From NCBI GenBank assembly GCA_937950315.1, contig CALFDU010000023.1, positions 1-43,220 of the forward strand: DNA of 43,220 nt, read 5' to 3'. Position 1 is the first letter of the stretch. Every line of letters begins with the position of its first letter. Position numbers and translations under genes: made by a program. The notes beneath the pieces were generated by a model, which was not told the origin of the DNA, made no database searches, and saw only the letters and a program-made list of their open reading frames with translations. The stretch comes from an uncultured Saprospiraceae bacterium. Its GTDB lineage: Bacteria > Bacteroidota > Bacteroidia > Chitinophagales > Saprospiraceae. Below, one piece after another: positions 1-8,938 of the stretch.

Positions 1-1
1 G

Positions 2-286
2 AAGCCAGATTTTATAAAGATCGATGTAGAAGGTGCTGAGTGTAAAGTGCTTGATGGTATGTCGAAAACCCTGGGCTTATCTCCACTGACCTTATTGGTA
101 GAGGTGCATGTTCAAACTTTGAAAAAGATGGGTTATAGTCATGATGAGGTGATTAACACATTGATGGAAAACGGCTTTGAGATATATGAGTTCAAAAGAT
201 TTAGGGATAGCAGTTTTGAAAAAGTAAAAATAACTCAAGGTGCTGTCATGACGCAAGATTCATTTATCATTGCTGAGAAAGGTTAA
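2..286 (+). CDS. FkbM-family methyltransferase, C-terminal part (cut by window edge)
   Basis: Only the last 94 codons are present; the reading frame is open to the left edge, so the true start lies outside. The visible part begins KPDFIKIDVEGAE followed by VLDGM, the hallmark of FkbM-type SAM-dependent methyltransferases, where this stretch forms the end of the Rossmann-fold core and is followed by a short C-terminal region as here. Such enzymes commonly O-methylate sugars or polyketides. The gene converges on gmhA and the glycosyltransferases, so methylation of a surface glycan is a reasonable inference. It ends in TAA. The family is clear; the substrate is unknown. Confidence 0.8.
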   Translation, partial: KPDFIKIDVEGAECKVLDGMSKTLGLSPLTLLVEVHVQTLKKMGYSHDEVINTLMENGFEIYEFKRFRDSSFEKVKITQGAVMTQDSFIIAEKG

Positions 287-291
287 AGTCT

Positions 292-885
292 TTACATTTC
301 AACTCTGTCCTTCGGACTAAACAATTTCGCTTCTACGATTTCACAGATGATGTGTCCCACGAGTATGTGCGCTTCTTGAATACGAGGTGTATTCGTACTC
401 GGCATTTTGAGAAGGATGTCACAGTGTTTGTCCATGGCTCCGACAGCGGCTCCAGTCATGCCTACTACCTTCATTCCCATGGTTCTAGCTTGTTGGCAGG
501 CATTGACGATATTAGGAGAATTGCCGGAAGTAGAGATTGCGATCAATACGTCATCTGCAGTACCTTTGCTTTCAATCATTTTACTGTATACATGATCAAA
601 TCCAAAGTCATTGGCTATGGCTGTTAGGGCAGAGGAGTTGACATGTAACGCTTCCGCAAATAGGCTTTTCCTATTTAATTTAAAGCGGCCGCTAAATTCA
701 GCAGCGAGGTGCTGGGCATCAGAGGCTGATCCTCCATTTCCACAAAACAAGACTTTATTGCCAGAAGAGAATCTTTCTTTAAGTAAGGCATTGACAACAC
801 ACATGTCGCTCATGAGTTTTTCGTCATTCAAGATGTTGTTCTTGACATCGATACTTTCAGAAATTAATTGTTTGATCTTCTTCAT
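292..885 (-). CDS. gmhA: Phosphoheptose isomerase (sedoheptulose-7-phosphate isomerase), SIS domain
   Basis: A 197-residue SIS-domain protein, the usual GmhA length. The phosphate-binding segment FCGNGGSASDAQHLAAEF near residue 47, the ISTSGNSPN loop near 118 and the TPRIQEAHI segment near 167 match GmhA, including the His and Glu used in catalysis. GmhA converts sedoheptulose 7-phosphate to D-glycero-D-manno-heptose 7-phosphate, the first step of NDP-heptose synthesis for LPS or other glycans. Its ATG overlaps the stop of the upstream glycosyltransferase by 4 bases (ATGA), so the two are translationally coupled. A GmhB-type phosphatase is encoded 8 kb away at 8939-9499. Confidence 0.93.
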   Translation of the reverse strand: MKKIKQLISESIDVKNNILNDEKLMSDMCVVNALLKERFSSGNKVLFCGNGGSASDAQHLAAEFSGRFKLNRKSLFAEALHVNSSALTAIANDFGFDHVYSKMIESKGTADDVLIAISTSGNSPNIVNACQQARTMGMKVVGMTGAAVGAMDKHCDILLKMPSTNTPRIQEAHILVGHIICEIVEAKLFSPKDRVEM

Positions 886-2006
886 GCCTTAAAGGTAATA
901 GAGTTTATCTTTTCATAGAAACTGGTCCAACTATATTTGTCTTTTAAGATGTGCAGGTTTTTGGAAAAAGCATTTTGCTTTTCTGGATTGTCAAAGAAGT
1001 CGGAAATAGCTTCAGTGATTTTCAAGGAATCTACTTCGGTGATATAGCCGTGCTCTCCGTCTTGGATGATCTCTTTAAGTCCACCGACATTGGTTACCAG
1101 TAATGGCTTTTCAAATTGGATGGCAATCTGCATGATGCCACTTTGAGTAGCCCGATGGTAGGTCTGTGCAACCAGATCGCAGGCGGAAAAGTAATATTTG
1201 ACTTGATCATTGGGGATGAAATGATCGTGTAGAATAACTTGGTCTTGGATGCCTAGTTCTTTGATTTGTTGCAAGTATTTGTTCTGATCATCGTAAAATT
1301 CTCCGGCGATGAGGAGCTTTATTTTTTTATCCTGGTGCTTGACATTTGCGAAAGCATCGAGTAAAAGATCCAGTCCCTTGTAAGCTCTGATCAATCCAAA
1401 AAACAACACGTACTTATGATCCGGTGATAGCTTCAATTTTTTTACGGCTTCATGCTTTGGTACAAGCTCCCCATAATTATCGTAAACGGGATGAGGGGCG
1501 TAAGTGGTATGCTCCTTGGGCGAAAGTGTGTTGAGGTCGTTCACGACTTTCTGCGAAAGAGCAATGTACCGACTAGAGTCCGAAATGAATTTTTTGATCA
1601 ATCTACCATCTCCAAATTTCCTTTCATGAGGAATTAGATTGTGCACGATGGTGATGTTTTGAGGAATTGATTTTTTCAATACATTTCCCAATGCTGGTCC
1701 GAGATAGGGATGCCAGAAATGCGTAATCACCAGGTCTGGTTTTAGCGAGCGAATGTGTGCGGCAGTTTTAAACCAAGTGATAGGATTGATGGAGTTTAGT
1801 TTTCTTTCAATATCCAGGCTCTCTGGTTTTGGGCCATCGTGAAATTGGTCTTTTCCAGGAAATAGGAACGAAGGATACTGCAGTGTGAAGGTGATCAATT
1901 TGACCTTCCAACCTTGATTTTGAAATTCTATTGCCAATCTTTCATTGAAAGAAGCGATGCCTCCGCGATAGGGATGGGCAGGGCCGACAATGACTAGTGT
2001 TTTCAA
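882..2006 (-). CDS. Glycosyltransferase family 4 (GT-B fold)
   Basis: A 374-residue cytoplasmic or peripheral GT-B transferase. The N-terminal domain opens VIVGPAHPYRGGIASFNERL, a typical acceptor-side glycine loop. The C-terminal GT1-like domain starts near residue 195 (KYVLFFGLIRAYKGLDLL) and carries the nucleotide-sugar site around 288-312 (SGIMQIAIQFEKPLLV, then NVGGL and E). It probably adds a sugar during synthesis of a surface polysaccharide or glycolipid; donor and acceptor cannot be told from sequence. The gene sits between the GT2 gene (2 bases away) and gmhA (4-base overlap) in one minus-strand operon. Confidence 0.88.
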   Translation of the reverse strand: MKTLVIVGPAHPYRGGIASFNERLAIEFQNQGWKVKLITFTLQYPSFLFPGKDQFHDGPKPESLDIERKLNSINPITWFKTAAHIRSLKPDLVITHFWHPYLGPALGNVLKKSIPQNITIVHNLIPHERKFGDGRLIKKFISDSSRYIALSQKVVNDLNTLSPKEHTTYAPHPVYDNYGELVPKHEAVKKLKLSPDHKYVLFFGLIRAYKGLDLLLDAFANVKHQDKKIKLLIAGEFYDDQNKYLQQIKELGIQDQVILHDHFIPNDQVKYYFSACDLVAQTYHRATQSGIMQIAIQFEKPLLVTNVGGLKEIIQDGEHGYITEVDSLKITEAISDFFDNPEKQNAFSKNLHILKDKYSWTSFYEKINSITFKA

Positions 2007-2008
2007 AA

Positions 2009-2947
2009 TTAAATTTCTGCTTCGATTTTATATTCGTTTCTGTTTTGCGAACTTCTAGATATGAGCTCTGCAAGAAAACCTGCGATGAACAACTGCACTC
2101 CTACTATGATCAATAACATTCCTAAAAAGAAAATGGGTCTGCTGCTGATGCCTGGAACACCTAAAATTATTTTTTCAAAACTCAGATAGAACAAGATGGC
2201 AATCCCAATGAAAGTAAACAGTGCTCCGAATGATCCAAAAAAGTGCATTGGCTTTTTCCCAAATCTTCCAATGAAAGAGATGCTCATCAAATCTAAGAAA
2301 CCATTGATGAACCTACTAAGACCATATTTGGACGAACCGTATTTTCTTGCTTGGTGTGCAACTACTTTTTCAGTAATATTGCTAAAACCTGCAGACTTGG
2401 CGATGATGGGAATGTATCTGTGCATGGCACCATACACTTCTATGTTTTTGACAACATTCCGGTCGTAGGCTTTCAATCCACAATTGAAATCGTGAAGTTT
2501 AATACCTGATACCATTCTGGCTGTCCCGTTGAATATTTTACTTGGTATGTTTTTGGTCAGTACGTTGTCGTATCTTTTTTTCTTCCATCCAGCAACCAGA
2601 TCGTGACCATCTTCTTTGATCATCTTGTATAGTTCTGGAATTTCATCTGGGCTGTCTTGAAGATCTGCATCCATGGTGATGACAACACCGCCGTTGCTGT
2701 TTTCAAAACCGACATTGAGCGCTGCTGATTTTCCGTAATTCCTTCTGAATTTATATGCACGGACTACATCGTATTTTTGTTTCAAGTCCTGGACAACTTT
2801 CCATGAATTATCTGTACTTCCATCGTCGATGAAAAGGATTTCATAAGAGAAATTGTTTTCTTTCATGACCTTGTCAATCCAGGCCGTTAGCTCCGGCAAG
2901 GATTCTTCTTCATTGAACAACGGTATAATAACTGATATATCTTTCAG
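2009..2947 (-). CDS. Glycosyltransferase family 2, GtrB/DPM1-like, membrane-anchored
   Basis: A GT-A fold transferase with the donor-binding FIDDGSTDNSW motif and the metal-binding MDADLQDSPDE motif, then two C-terminal hydrophobic helices (around 235-258 and 265-290). This layout is typical of polyprenyl-phosphate glycosyltransferases (DPM1/GtrB/ArnC-like). No ATG is available at the N terminus. The first TTG (2920) would remove the first beta strand, while a CTG at 2945-2947 gives LKDISVIIPLFNEEES, the expected family start, 16 bases after the DUF4199 stop. I chose CTG by inference; the frame is open upstream to a TAG only 14 codons further. Co-transcribed with GT4 and gmhA. Confidence 0.88.
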   Translation of the reverse strand: MKDISVIIPLFNEEESLPELTAWIDKVMKENNFSYEILFIDDGSTDNSWKVVQDLKQKYDVVRAYKFRRNYGKSAALNVGFENSNGGVVITMDADLQDSPDEIPELYKMIKEDGHDLVAGWKKKRYDNVLTKNIPSKIFNGTARMVSGIKLHDFNCGLKAYDRNVVKNIEVYGAMHRYIPIIAKSAGFSNITEKVVAHQARKYGSSKYGLSRFINGFLDLMSISFIGRFGKKPMHFFGSFGALFTFIGIAILFYLSFEKIILGVPGISSRPIFFLGMLLIIVGVQLFIAGFLAELISRSSQNRNEYKIEAEI

Positions 2948-2963
2948 AGCTTGTAAGTTTTGG

Positions 2964-3500
2964 TTACGCGTTTTTGCTTTTTGTGACTAGCGCCACTAGA
3001 AGTCCTGCAGATACACATGGGAAAACCAAGTTTCCAAAGAAGGTAAGTAAGGCATTCGCAGGAGTTCTAGATACTGCATCCAAGGTAACTTCGTTGGCGA
3101 TTTCTGCTTTCGCTCGATCCATTGCTTCTGCGTCGGCATCAAGTACCCCTGATAGAAAATCCATGGTTTGTCCTGCTACTTCAATCGCTACTTCTTGGGT
3201 GATGACATTTAATTCTGGATTGATATAATTGAAAAGAATAAATTCGAAAATATTCAGAATAGCATATCCAACCAATGATCCGATAAAGATGGCTTTAAAT
3301 GCTTCTCCAAAACTAAGAACTCCTTCATTTAATTCTTTTTCGTCTTTGCCAATTTTGTACATAAAATAGATTGCTGCGATAAGCAATGCCAATCTACCAT
3401 AAAGGACATACGCTCTCGGAGCTATCATTGCCATTGCCAATGCGCCGATGCACAATACAACACCCATTATTAGGCCATTCTTAATTGGAGTATTTACCAT
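2964..3500 (-). CDS. DUF4199 family membrane protein
   Basis: A 178-residue protein with hydrophobic segments at about 9-28, 33-48, 68-93 and 148-172, and a charged, probably periplasmic, loop in the middle. Sequence and topology fit the Bacteroidota-specific DUF4199 family, whose function is unknown. In this phylum DUF4199 genes are often found between a dihydroorotase-like gene and a GT2 gene, exactly as here, which suggests a link to glycosyl-lipid handling without proving it. The stop is 16 bases before the proposed GT2 start. A 150-bp gap separates it from the pyrC-like gene upstream. Confidence 0.8.
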   Translation of the reverse strand: MVNTPIKNGLIMGVVLCIGALAMAMIAPRAYVLYGRLALLIAAIYFMYKIGKDEKELNEGVLSFGEAFKAIFIGSLVGYAILNIFEFILFNYINPELNVITQEVAIEVAGQTMDFLSGVLDADAEAMDRAKAEIANEVTLDAVSRTPANALLTFFGNLVFPCVSAGLLVALVTKSKNA

Positions 3501-3650
3501 AATGTCTTATTTTAATTTGTTAGCAAGATAAGAAGTTTTCAAGCTTACATTCGAGAATTATAGACTATTTTGATGCAGCTATAGATGTATCTGAAGTCTT
3601 ACAGGTTCAGGGTAGGCTGACAGGCAGTAAGTTTACGTGTATACTTCTCG

Positions 3651-4910
3651 TTATTGAGAAAGAATCAACTGATCTTTGGATACAATGGCTACTATCTTGT
3701 TGTTGAATTTTTTACCAAAAAACGGTGAGTTTCTTGATCGGGATTTGTTTTCTTTTTGTGTGAAGCTGTGTTCCGTCTTGTTTGCCCATATGGTCAACTC
3801 GGCTTCTTCTCCTTTGGCTATCTCGGCTGGAGGAAGATTGAATATTTTTCTTGGATTGATGGCCATTTTTTCAACAATCGTTGATGCGTCCAAAAATTCC
3901 AAAAGTGCTGGACCGCAGGTCTGCATACCTAGTGCTCCTTTGTCTGCATAGATGAACTCTTTTTCTTTCCCTTCTATTTCGATGGGCACATGGTTGGAGC
4001 AGATAACGTCGATGAGGTCTGACTCTACTGCCTTGATCAAAGCGTTTTTGTCGGCACTGCTTCTCAATGGTGGCGATAGTTTTCTGTTTACATCAAAGTC
4101 TGCCAAGGTCTCATCGGTGTCGATGAGGTTGTGGTAGCTTACGGATGCAAAGAGTTTGTTTTCCAGAGACTTCTTTTCTTTTTTCAAGTGGTTGATCCCT
4201 TTTTGAGTAGAAACCAAGTGGATAAGCATTTTGCTATCCGTATATTTTAGTATTTCGATGTCTCTATCGATCATGATGGATTCTGCGATATCGGGCATGC
4301 CTGGAATACCTAAAGAGGTACTTACTTTTCCTTCGTGCATTTGACTGTGCAGTGAGAGCGTTTTGTCATTGGGTCTGTGGATCACGATGCTATCGATGGC
4401 CTTGACGTAATGCAGTGCTCTTTCTAGAAGACCTGCTTTTTGGATTGAATGCAGCCCATCGCTGAATCCTATCGATCCGGCATGGTGCATGTCGATCACC
4501 TCTGTGATTTCCTCACCTTGTAGTTTCTGACTTAATGCGCCTATGGTATGACAGTGCACGGGCGACTTGCTTGATCTATCTTTGATGAATCCGATGGTGG
4601 CTGCCTGATCAATCGGGCTAGCATCATTGGAGAACAATCCGATTCTTGTAAACCCACCAGCCGATGCTGTCGCAAGCGTTGATTCCAATGTGTCTCTGTG
4701 TTCAAGTCCTGGTTCGCCAGTGTGGACTCCGATGTCTACCCAGCCTGGAGAAACATGTAGGTTTTTGCCATCGACTATTTTGGCTTTTTTGGAAGAGATG
4801 CTGTTGGCAATTTTGGTAATGATTCCTTTCTCAATCAGTATGTCTTGCTTTTTTCCGTGATACTTAGATCTCGGATCAACAATGGTGGCTTTTTTAAGTA
4901 GAATTACCAT
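3651..4910 (-). CDS. Dihydroorotase-like amidohydrolase, probably catalytically inactive (PyrC paralogue)
   Basis: A 419-residue amidohydrolase-superfamily protein that aligns along its whole length with type I dihydroorotases: an N-terminal beta domain with IVDG, then WVDIGVHTGEPGLEHRDTL, NRKLSPPLR and DVICSNHVPIE. Key metal and catalytic residues are changed. The DxHxH metal motif reads D59-I-G-V-H63, so the first His is Gly. The late D-H-x-P motif reads N306-H-V-P, so the catalytic Asp is Asn. Bacteroidota commonly encode this degenerate form, often annotated as dihydroorotase. By analogy with the inactive PyrC' partner of some aspartate transcarbamoylases it may have a structural role; that is inference. 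Confidence 0.82.
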   Translation of the reverse strand: MVILLKKATIVDPRSKYHGKKQDILIEKGIITKIANSISSKKAKIVDGKNLHVSPGWVDIGVHTGEPGLEHRDTLESTLATASAGGFTRIGLFSNDASPIDQAATIGFIKDRSSKSPVHCHTIGALSQKLQGEEITEVIDMHHAGSIGFSDGLHSIQKAGLLERALHYVKAIDSIVIHRPNDKTLSLHSQMHEGKVSTSLGIPGMPDIAESIMIDRDIEILKYTDSKMLIHLVSTQKGINHLKKEKKSLENKLFASVSYHNLIDTDETLADFDVNRKLSPPLRSSADKNALIKAVESDLIDVICSNHVPIEIEGKEKEFIYADKGALGMQTCGPALLEFLDASTIVEKMAINPRKIFNLPPAEIAKGEEAELTIWANKTEHSFTQKENKSRSRNSPFFGKKFNNKIVAIVSKDQLILSQ

Positions 4911-4947
4911 GTTTTAAATTGGCGCTGAGTGTTTAAATAATCAGGAA

Positions 4948-6969
4948 TTACACATTCCAAAAACGTAACAATAATGTTTCAAGAGCTAAAAATACTAAAG
5001 CCAGAATTAAGAACAAACGCCACAAGCTTTTTCCTTTATCACGATCACTGATCATCTGACTGATATCCGCCTTCAAGAAATCTTCGTAGATCTCATAGGA
5101 GCTGCTGTATTCATCTTTTAGATTCTGAACATTGAGGAAGTCCAACTTAGATTCTGTTCTGTCATAATTAAAGGCAAATCTATCTACGATGGTGTCATTG
5201 ACTGACAAATCGTAATAACCTGCTTCAGCAATCATATCATTAAAATCAATGATGGTTTTGTTACCCACCTTGGTCTGTCCCGGAATAAATTCCTGGCTGC
5301 CTTGAATTTTATAAATCGATTCTGAACCAAGACTTACATTGTTGGTTTCGACTAGGTTGTCGTTGCCGATTGTGTAAGAGATTGGTTTTGTCTCTCCAGA
5401 TGATAGTGCCATTTTGTAAATCATCGGTACAAATACCTCCGCTATTCTTACAAGGTCACTGTTGTTTTCATTCAACGGTGAAGCACATACATACAATATT
5501 CCCTTTCCTTTTACATATTTCTGTAGATAGGGTGAGCCATCTCTATAATTCAACAGTGTCTCTCCGCCTCGGCTTGTGAAGTTGGAGAACTTGTAGTTTC
5601 CTTGCGTAACAGGAAGCTTTAGGTTTTTATCGATTCTCTCGTATACATTGGCAAAGATGAACTCTCTTGCATTGATGGTAAATACTTCTCTTTCTTCATT
5701 GCTGTATTCACTGATGGCATTGCTCGCCATTTTGCTAAAGAATGCATTGTAAGTTTCCTTTGCTGCATTTGATCCTGGGAATACCAATACCTTTCCTCCA
5801 GCCAAAATATAGTTTTCTAGTTCGGTAGCAAGTCCAGAGCTGAGTGTGTTTAGATCATTGAGAATGATCAGGTCGTTTTCTGCAAACTTGTTGTATTGAA
5901 CATTGCTGGTTGATTGGTTGGTCAAGTTAAAATTGGCAAGACCGCTCATCAATGCAGTTACGTATTTGTTTCCACCACCTTCATTCAATGACAATATTTT
6001 CACGTTGTCGTTGATGTTTAATGAAAGTAGGTACGCATCATCAAACAAGATCGGGTAGTCTTCAATTTGTACTTCTATGTTTTGCCATCCATCTTGGGTG
6101 AATACCATATCCACGGTATCGATCACCGAGCTGTTGGCATCGATGTTGAAAGTTCCGACGGGTTTGGTCTGTCCATTCTCTTTTACAAAAAGTCGGATGT
6201 CTTTTTTATTCTCGTTTCCATAGTTGCTGATTTTTACAACGAGCGGATTGGATTGATTTTTAATTGCAACTGGACTATTCAACCAGACAGAGTCAATGCT
6301 GATGTTGTTTTCCTGTACTGATTGGAATGGCATCAGTTGTACGTTGAGGTTGGTATCAAGATTTGCCGGAAGGTCCGTAATAACTTTCTGGAAATCCGAT
6401 AGCATATAGATGCTGTTGTTTCCATCTACAGTATTGATCAGGTTGCTCTGTCTACTTAGTACGTTTGATAGTTTGTTTACCTCTGGTGTCAATTCGATTT
6501 CATCTACCAGTAATAGTGCGTCTTCCTTGTTGGTCCATCTTTGTTGTTTGCTAGACAGGTTGTGGGTGACGATCTGAAATTGGTCTGTTTCAGAAAATGC
6601 TGAGATGATATCTCTTGCTGTTGATTTTGCTTTGTCGATCAAGGGTACATCCTCGCTCAAGGCGCGCATGCTGTATGAGTTGTCTACAAACAGACTTATG
6701 TAATTGTCTTGTTTTTGGTTGATTTTTTTATCTGCCAAATAGGGTTGGGCAAAGGCGAATACCAGTGCAGCAAGTGCCAGAAGTCTGGATAGTAAAACCA
6801 GGAAGTTTCTCAACTTAGATCTGTTGCTGGTTTCATCCTTTACCTCTTTCAGAAATCTCACATTGGTGAAATACACCTTTTTGAATCTTCTGAAATAGAA
6901 AAGGTGAATGATGATCGGTATGGCAAGCAGTAACAGCGCCCACAAAAAATTCGGAAAAATAAACTGCAT
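4948..6969 (-). CDS. BatA-domain / von Willebrand factor A membrane protein
   Basis: A 673-residue protein beginning with the BatA N-terminal domain: a hydrophobic start (FPNFLWALLLLAIPIIIHLF), then the FTNVRFLKEV segment and a second helix near 60-78. A vWA region follows with a MIDAS-like DNSYS motif near residue 95. The large middle part is beta-rich and probably periplasmic. A final helix near 650-668 returns to the membrane. Bat proteins were first linked to aerotolerance in Bacteroides, and their role is still unclear. It is the first gene of the minus-strand block, with a TACTTTTG box just upstream. Confidence 0.85.
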   Translation of the reverse strand: MQFIFPNFLWALLLLAIPIIIHLFYFRRFKKVYFTNVRFLKEVKDETSNRSKLRNFLVLLSRLLALAALVFAFAQPYLADKKINQKQDNYISLFVDNSYSMRALSEDVPLIDKAKSTARDIISAFSETDQFQIVTHNLSSKQQRWTNKEDALLLVDEIELTPEVNKLSNVLSRQSNLINTVDGNNSIYMLSDFQKVITDLPANLDTNLNVQLMPFQSVQENNISIDSVWLNSPVAIKNQSNPLVVKISNYGNENKKDIRLFVKENGQTKPVGTFNIDANSSVIDTVDMVFTQDGWQNIEVQIEDYPILFDDAYLLSLNINDNVKILSLNEGGGNKYVTALMSGLANFNLTNQSTSNVQYNKFAENDLIILNDLNTLSSGLATELENYILAGGKVLVFPGSNAAKETYNAFFSKMASNAISEYSNEEREVFTINAREFIFANVYERIDKNLKLPVTQGNYKFSNFTSRGGETLLNYRDGSPYLQKYVKGKGILYVCASPLNENNSDLVRIAEVFVPMIYKMALSSGETKPISYTIGNDNLVETNNVSLGSESIYKIQGSQEFIPGQTKVGNKTIIDFNDMIAEAGYYDLSVNDTIVDRFAFNYDRTESKLDFLNVQNLKDEYSSSYEIYEDFLKADISQMISDRDKGKSLWRLFLILALVFLALETLLLRFWNV

Positions 6970-6976
6970 AGTGTCG

Positions 6977-6984
6977 CAAAAGTA
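6977..6984 (-). promoter_or_regulatory. Putative -7 box (TACTTTTG) of the BatA-like gene
   Basis: Read on the minus strand this is TACTTTTG, an exact match to the Bacteroidota -7 consensus TAnnTTTG, ending 7 bases before the ATG at 6969. No clear TTG -33 element is visible about 20 bases upstream. If used, the transcript would be almost leaderless. The same octamer stands before two other minus-strand genes in the window (24634-24641 and 38612-38619). Confidence 0.4.
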
Positions 6985-7186
6985 AGATTTACTAGGGATA
7001 AAAACTTATTTAATTGGTTGGCTATTGTCAAAAGGACATGGTTTCTTTCATGGACAACCAGCTGTTTCATTGTATTGGTGTAGCGTGGTCAGTAGAATTA
7101 TCGTAAGACTCCTGTATTTGTTGGTGTTTTCGCATTTTGAACCGAGAGCTGGAAACTTGGCTTAAGAGCGTCTTAAATACTCGATT

Positions 7187-7218
7187 TTGATGGTTTTTGG
7201 GCATATTTCCTACCTTTA
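7187..7218 (+). promoter_or_regulatory. Putative promoter for the 7273 operon
   Basis: A TTG at 7187-7189 (within TTTTG) is followed after 21 bases by TACCTTTA at 7211-7218, one mismatch from the Bacteroidota -7 consensus TAnnTTTG. A start near 7225 would leave a leader of about 48 bases before the ATG at 7273. The 303-bp gap between the divergent 6969 and 7273 starts holds no convincing gene; short open frames there have no recognisable product. Confidence 0.35.
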
Positions 7219-7272
7219 TGACTGTCGAGAGGCCACCAAAGGTGTACTTTCGGGATGATCTAATTATAAAAA

Positions 7273-8010
7273 ATGGCATTACGAGAAGAATTTAGGGAGC
7301 AGGGAAGTTTTTTGTTTAAAAACAGAAGCTATCTACCGGTCTTGATCATCCTGCCTGGATTGTGGGTTTATGTCCAAGGTTTGCCAGATTTTGATACTTC
7401 CAAAACCCTTACTTGGGAGATGATTTGCCTGGCGATTTCGCTTCTTGGGATGGTCATCCGGATGATTGCAGTGGGTTATTCCGCTGAGAATACTTCAGGT
7501 CGTAATACCAATGAAGGACAAATTGCAGATCATATCAATACTACCGGACCTTATTCTGTTGTCAGGCATCCACTTTATCTCGGCAATTATTTTATGTGGT
7601 TGGGTATTGCATGTCTGACAAGAAACTTTTGGTTTGTGGTTGCATTTACATTTGTGTATTGGTTGTACTACGAAAGGATCATGTATGCGGAGGAAGAGTT
7701 TTTGAGAGACAAGTATGGCGATAGATATGCTCATTGGGCAGCGGGTGTTCCGGCATTTGTACCAGCACTTTCTAAGTGGAAAAAATCAACACTTGGATTC
7801 AGCTGGGTGAAAATAATCAGGCAAGAAAGATCGGGGATTATGTATCTATTTATTGTCTTTTTCGTTTTTAAATTGCTTGAAGCGTATTTCTCTAAGGGAG
7901 ATTTTATGCAAGTTTCAAGGCCTTGGTTTTTTGCCATGGTCGCTAGTTTGGCGTGGTATGCCTTGACCAAAATTTTTCAGAAGGCAGGTAAATTAAATAT
8001 TGATCGTTGA
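7273..8010 (+). CDS. Isoprenylcysteine carboxyl methyltransferase-like (ICMT/PEMT family) membrane methyltransferase
   Basis: A 245-residue integral membrane protein with about five or six hydrophobic segments. The diagnostic ICMT/PEMT region lies near residues 93-160: TTGPYSVVRHPLYLGNYF (the RHP motif) and, later, YYERIMYAEEEFLRDKYG, where E-E binds the methyl-donor side. This matches small SAM-dependent membrane methyltransferases, including lipid A phosphate methyltransferase-like proteins annotated in Bacteroidota. The substrate is probably a lipid or prenylated molecule; lipid A is only a guess from the neighbouring heptose genes. It starts at ATG and is followed immediately by the lipoprotein gene at 8012. 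Confidence 0.78.
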   Translation: MALREEFREQGSFLFKNRSYLPVLIILPGLWVYVQGLPDFDTSKTLTWEMICLAISLLGMVIRMIAVGYSAENTSGRNTNEGQIADHINTTGPYSVVRHPLYLGNYFMWLGIACLTRNFWFVVAFTFVYWLYYERIMYAEEEFLRDKYGDRYAHWAAGVPAFVPALSKWKKSTLGFSWVKIIRQERSGIMYLFIVFFVFKLLEAYFSKGDFMQVSRPWFFAMVASLAWYALTKIFQKAGKLNIDR

Positions 8011-8011
8011 G

Positions 8012-8929
8012 ATGAAGGAATTATTATTTACAGGATTGTTGTTTGCTTTTTTTACTGCCTGCCAGTTGGGCGGAAAGGGCAGCAGTAGTATGAATCCTTT
8101 GGTTGATTTTCATTCTGATAAAAATGAAATTGCTCAGGAATCTGTTGGCATTAAAAAGAATTATGAAATGCCGCCTATTGATAAGTCGATGCAATTGCCC
8201 AATTCATTGGTTGAGATTTCCGGTTTGACTTTTGACGCTTCCGCAAATGTTTTAATTGGCCATGATGACGAGTTGGCGATTTTGCATTTTATTGATTTTG
8301 AAGGCAATAAAATTGCATCCAAATTGAAGATTGGAGATATCGGAGATTATGAAGGCGTTGAGTTGGTTGGAGATAAAATTTTCTTGATCAATAGTGGTGG
8401 AGATATACTCGAACATGACATTGACGACGGTAATACAATTAAGTTTAAAACAGGATTGAATGCCAACAATAATGTTGAAGGATTGTGTTACATGGACAAC
8501 AAATTATTGATAGCATGTAAAGGTATTCCTGAAATGGGGCGTGGTCAAAATTTCCCAGGTTGTAGATCTATTTATTCGTATTCCTTGGAGAAAGCAAGCA
8601 TGGGTCGTGAGCCGTTTATGTTGCTCAGTTTTGAAAAATTAAGAGATTACTTTGGAAGAAAAGCGACCGGTGGGATGATCAAGCGTTTGAATGCTTTTGC
8701 TCCATCTGGTATAGCGATACATCCTAAGATGGACGATATTTATATCCTATCGCATAAAGGAGATCTGATGGTTGTGGTGGATGCTCAAGCCAATATCAAG
8801 AAAATTTACTTGTTGGACAGAGATGATCATATGCAACCGGAGGGGATTTGTTTTGATACACAGAATCGGTTGTATATTGCCAATGAAGGCAATGGCAGCA
8901 AGCCGGTTATTCATCGTTACCAGTTTTAA
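8012..8929 (+). CDS. SdiA-regulated-type beta-propeller lipoprotein
   Basis: The start is set at the ATG at 8012, which gives a clean lipoprotein signal (MKELLFTGLLFAFFTAC, lipobox FTAC at Cys17); a TTG at 8000 would overlap the previous gene without adding signal features. The mature protein of about 290 residues contains repeated short beta blades (LVEISGLTFD, YEGVELVGDKIFLIN, VEGLCYMDNKLLIACKG, PEGICFDTQNRLYIANEG), as in the SdiA-regulated family and related phytase-like propellers. It should be anchored in the outer or cytoplasmic membrane. Function is unknown. The stop of the preceding methyltransferase is 1 base away, so they are co-transcribed. Confidence 0.72.
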   Translation: MKELLFTGLLFAFFTACQLGGKGSSSMNPLVDFHSDKNEIAQESVGIKKNYEMPPIDKSMQLPNSLVEISGLTFDASANVLIGHDDELAILHFIDFEGNKIASKLKIGDIGDYEGVELVGDKIFLINSGGDILEHDIDDGNTIKFKTGLNANNNVEGLCYMDNKLLIACKGIPEMGRGQNFPGCRSIYSYSLEKASMGREPFMLLSFEKLRDYFGRKATGGMIKRLNAFAPSGIAIHPKMDDIYILSHKGDLMVVVDAQANIKKIYLLDRDDHMQPEGICFDTQNRLYIANEGNGSKPVIHRYQF

Positions 8930-8938
8930 TATTTAGCA

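Noticed and set aside
1340-1362. A fourth copy of the TTTC-loop hairpin on the minus strand
   Set aside because: The match (GCTTTCGCAAATGT) lies inside the GT4 coding sequence and lacks the complementary stem.
6858-7279. Two 70-codon minus-strand frames in the divergent gap before 7273
   Set aside because: No signal peptide or family resemblance; they overlap the BatA-like gene start and the proposed promoter.
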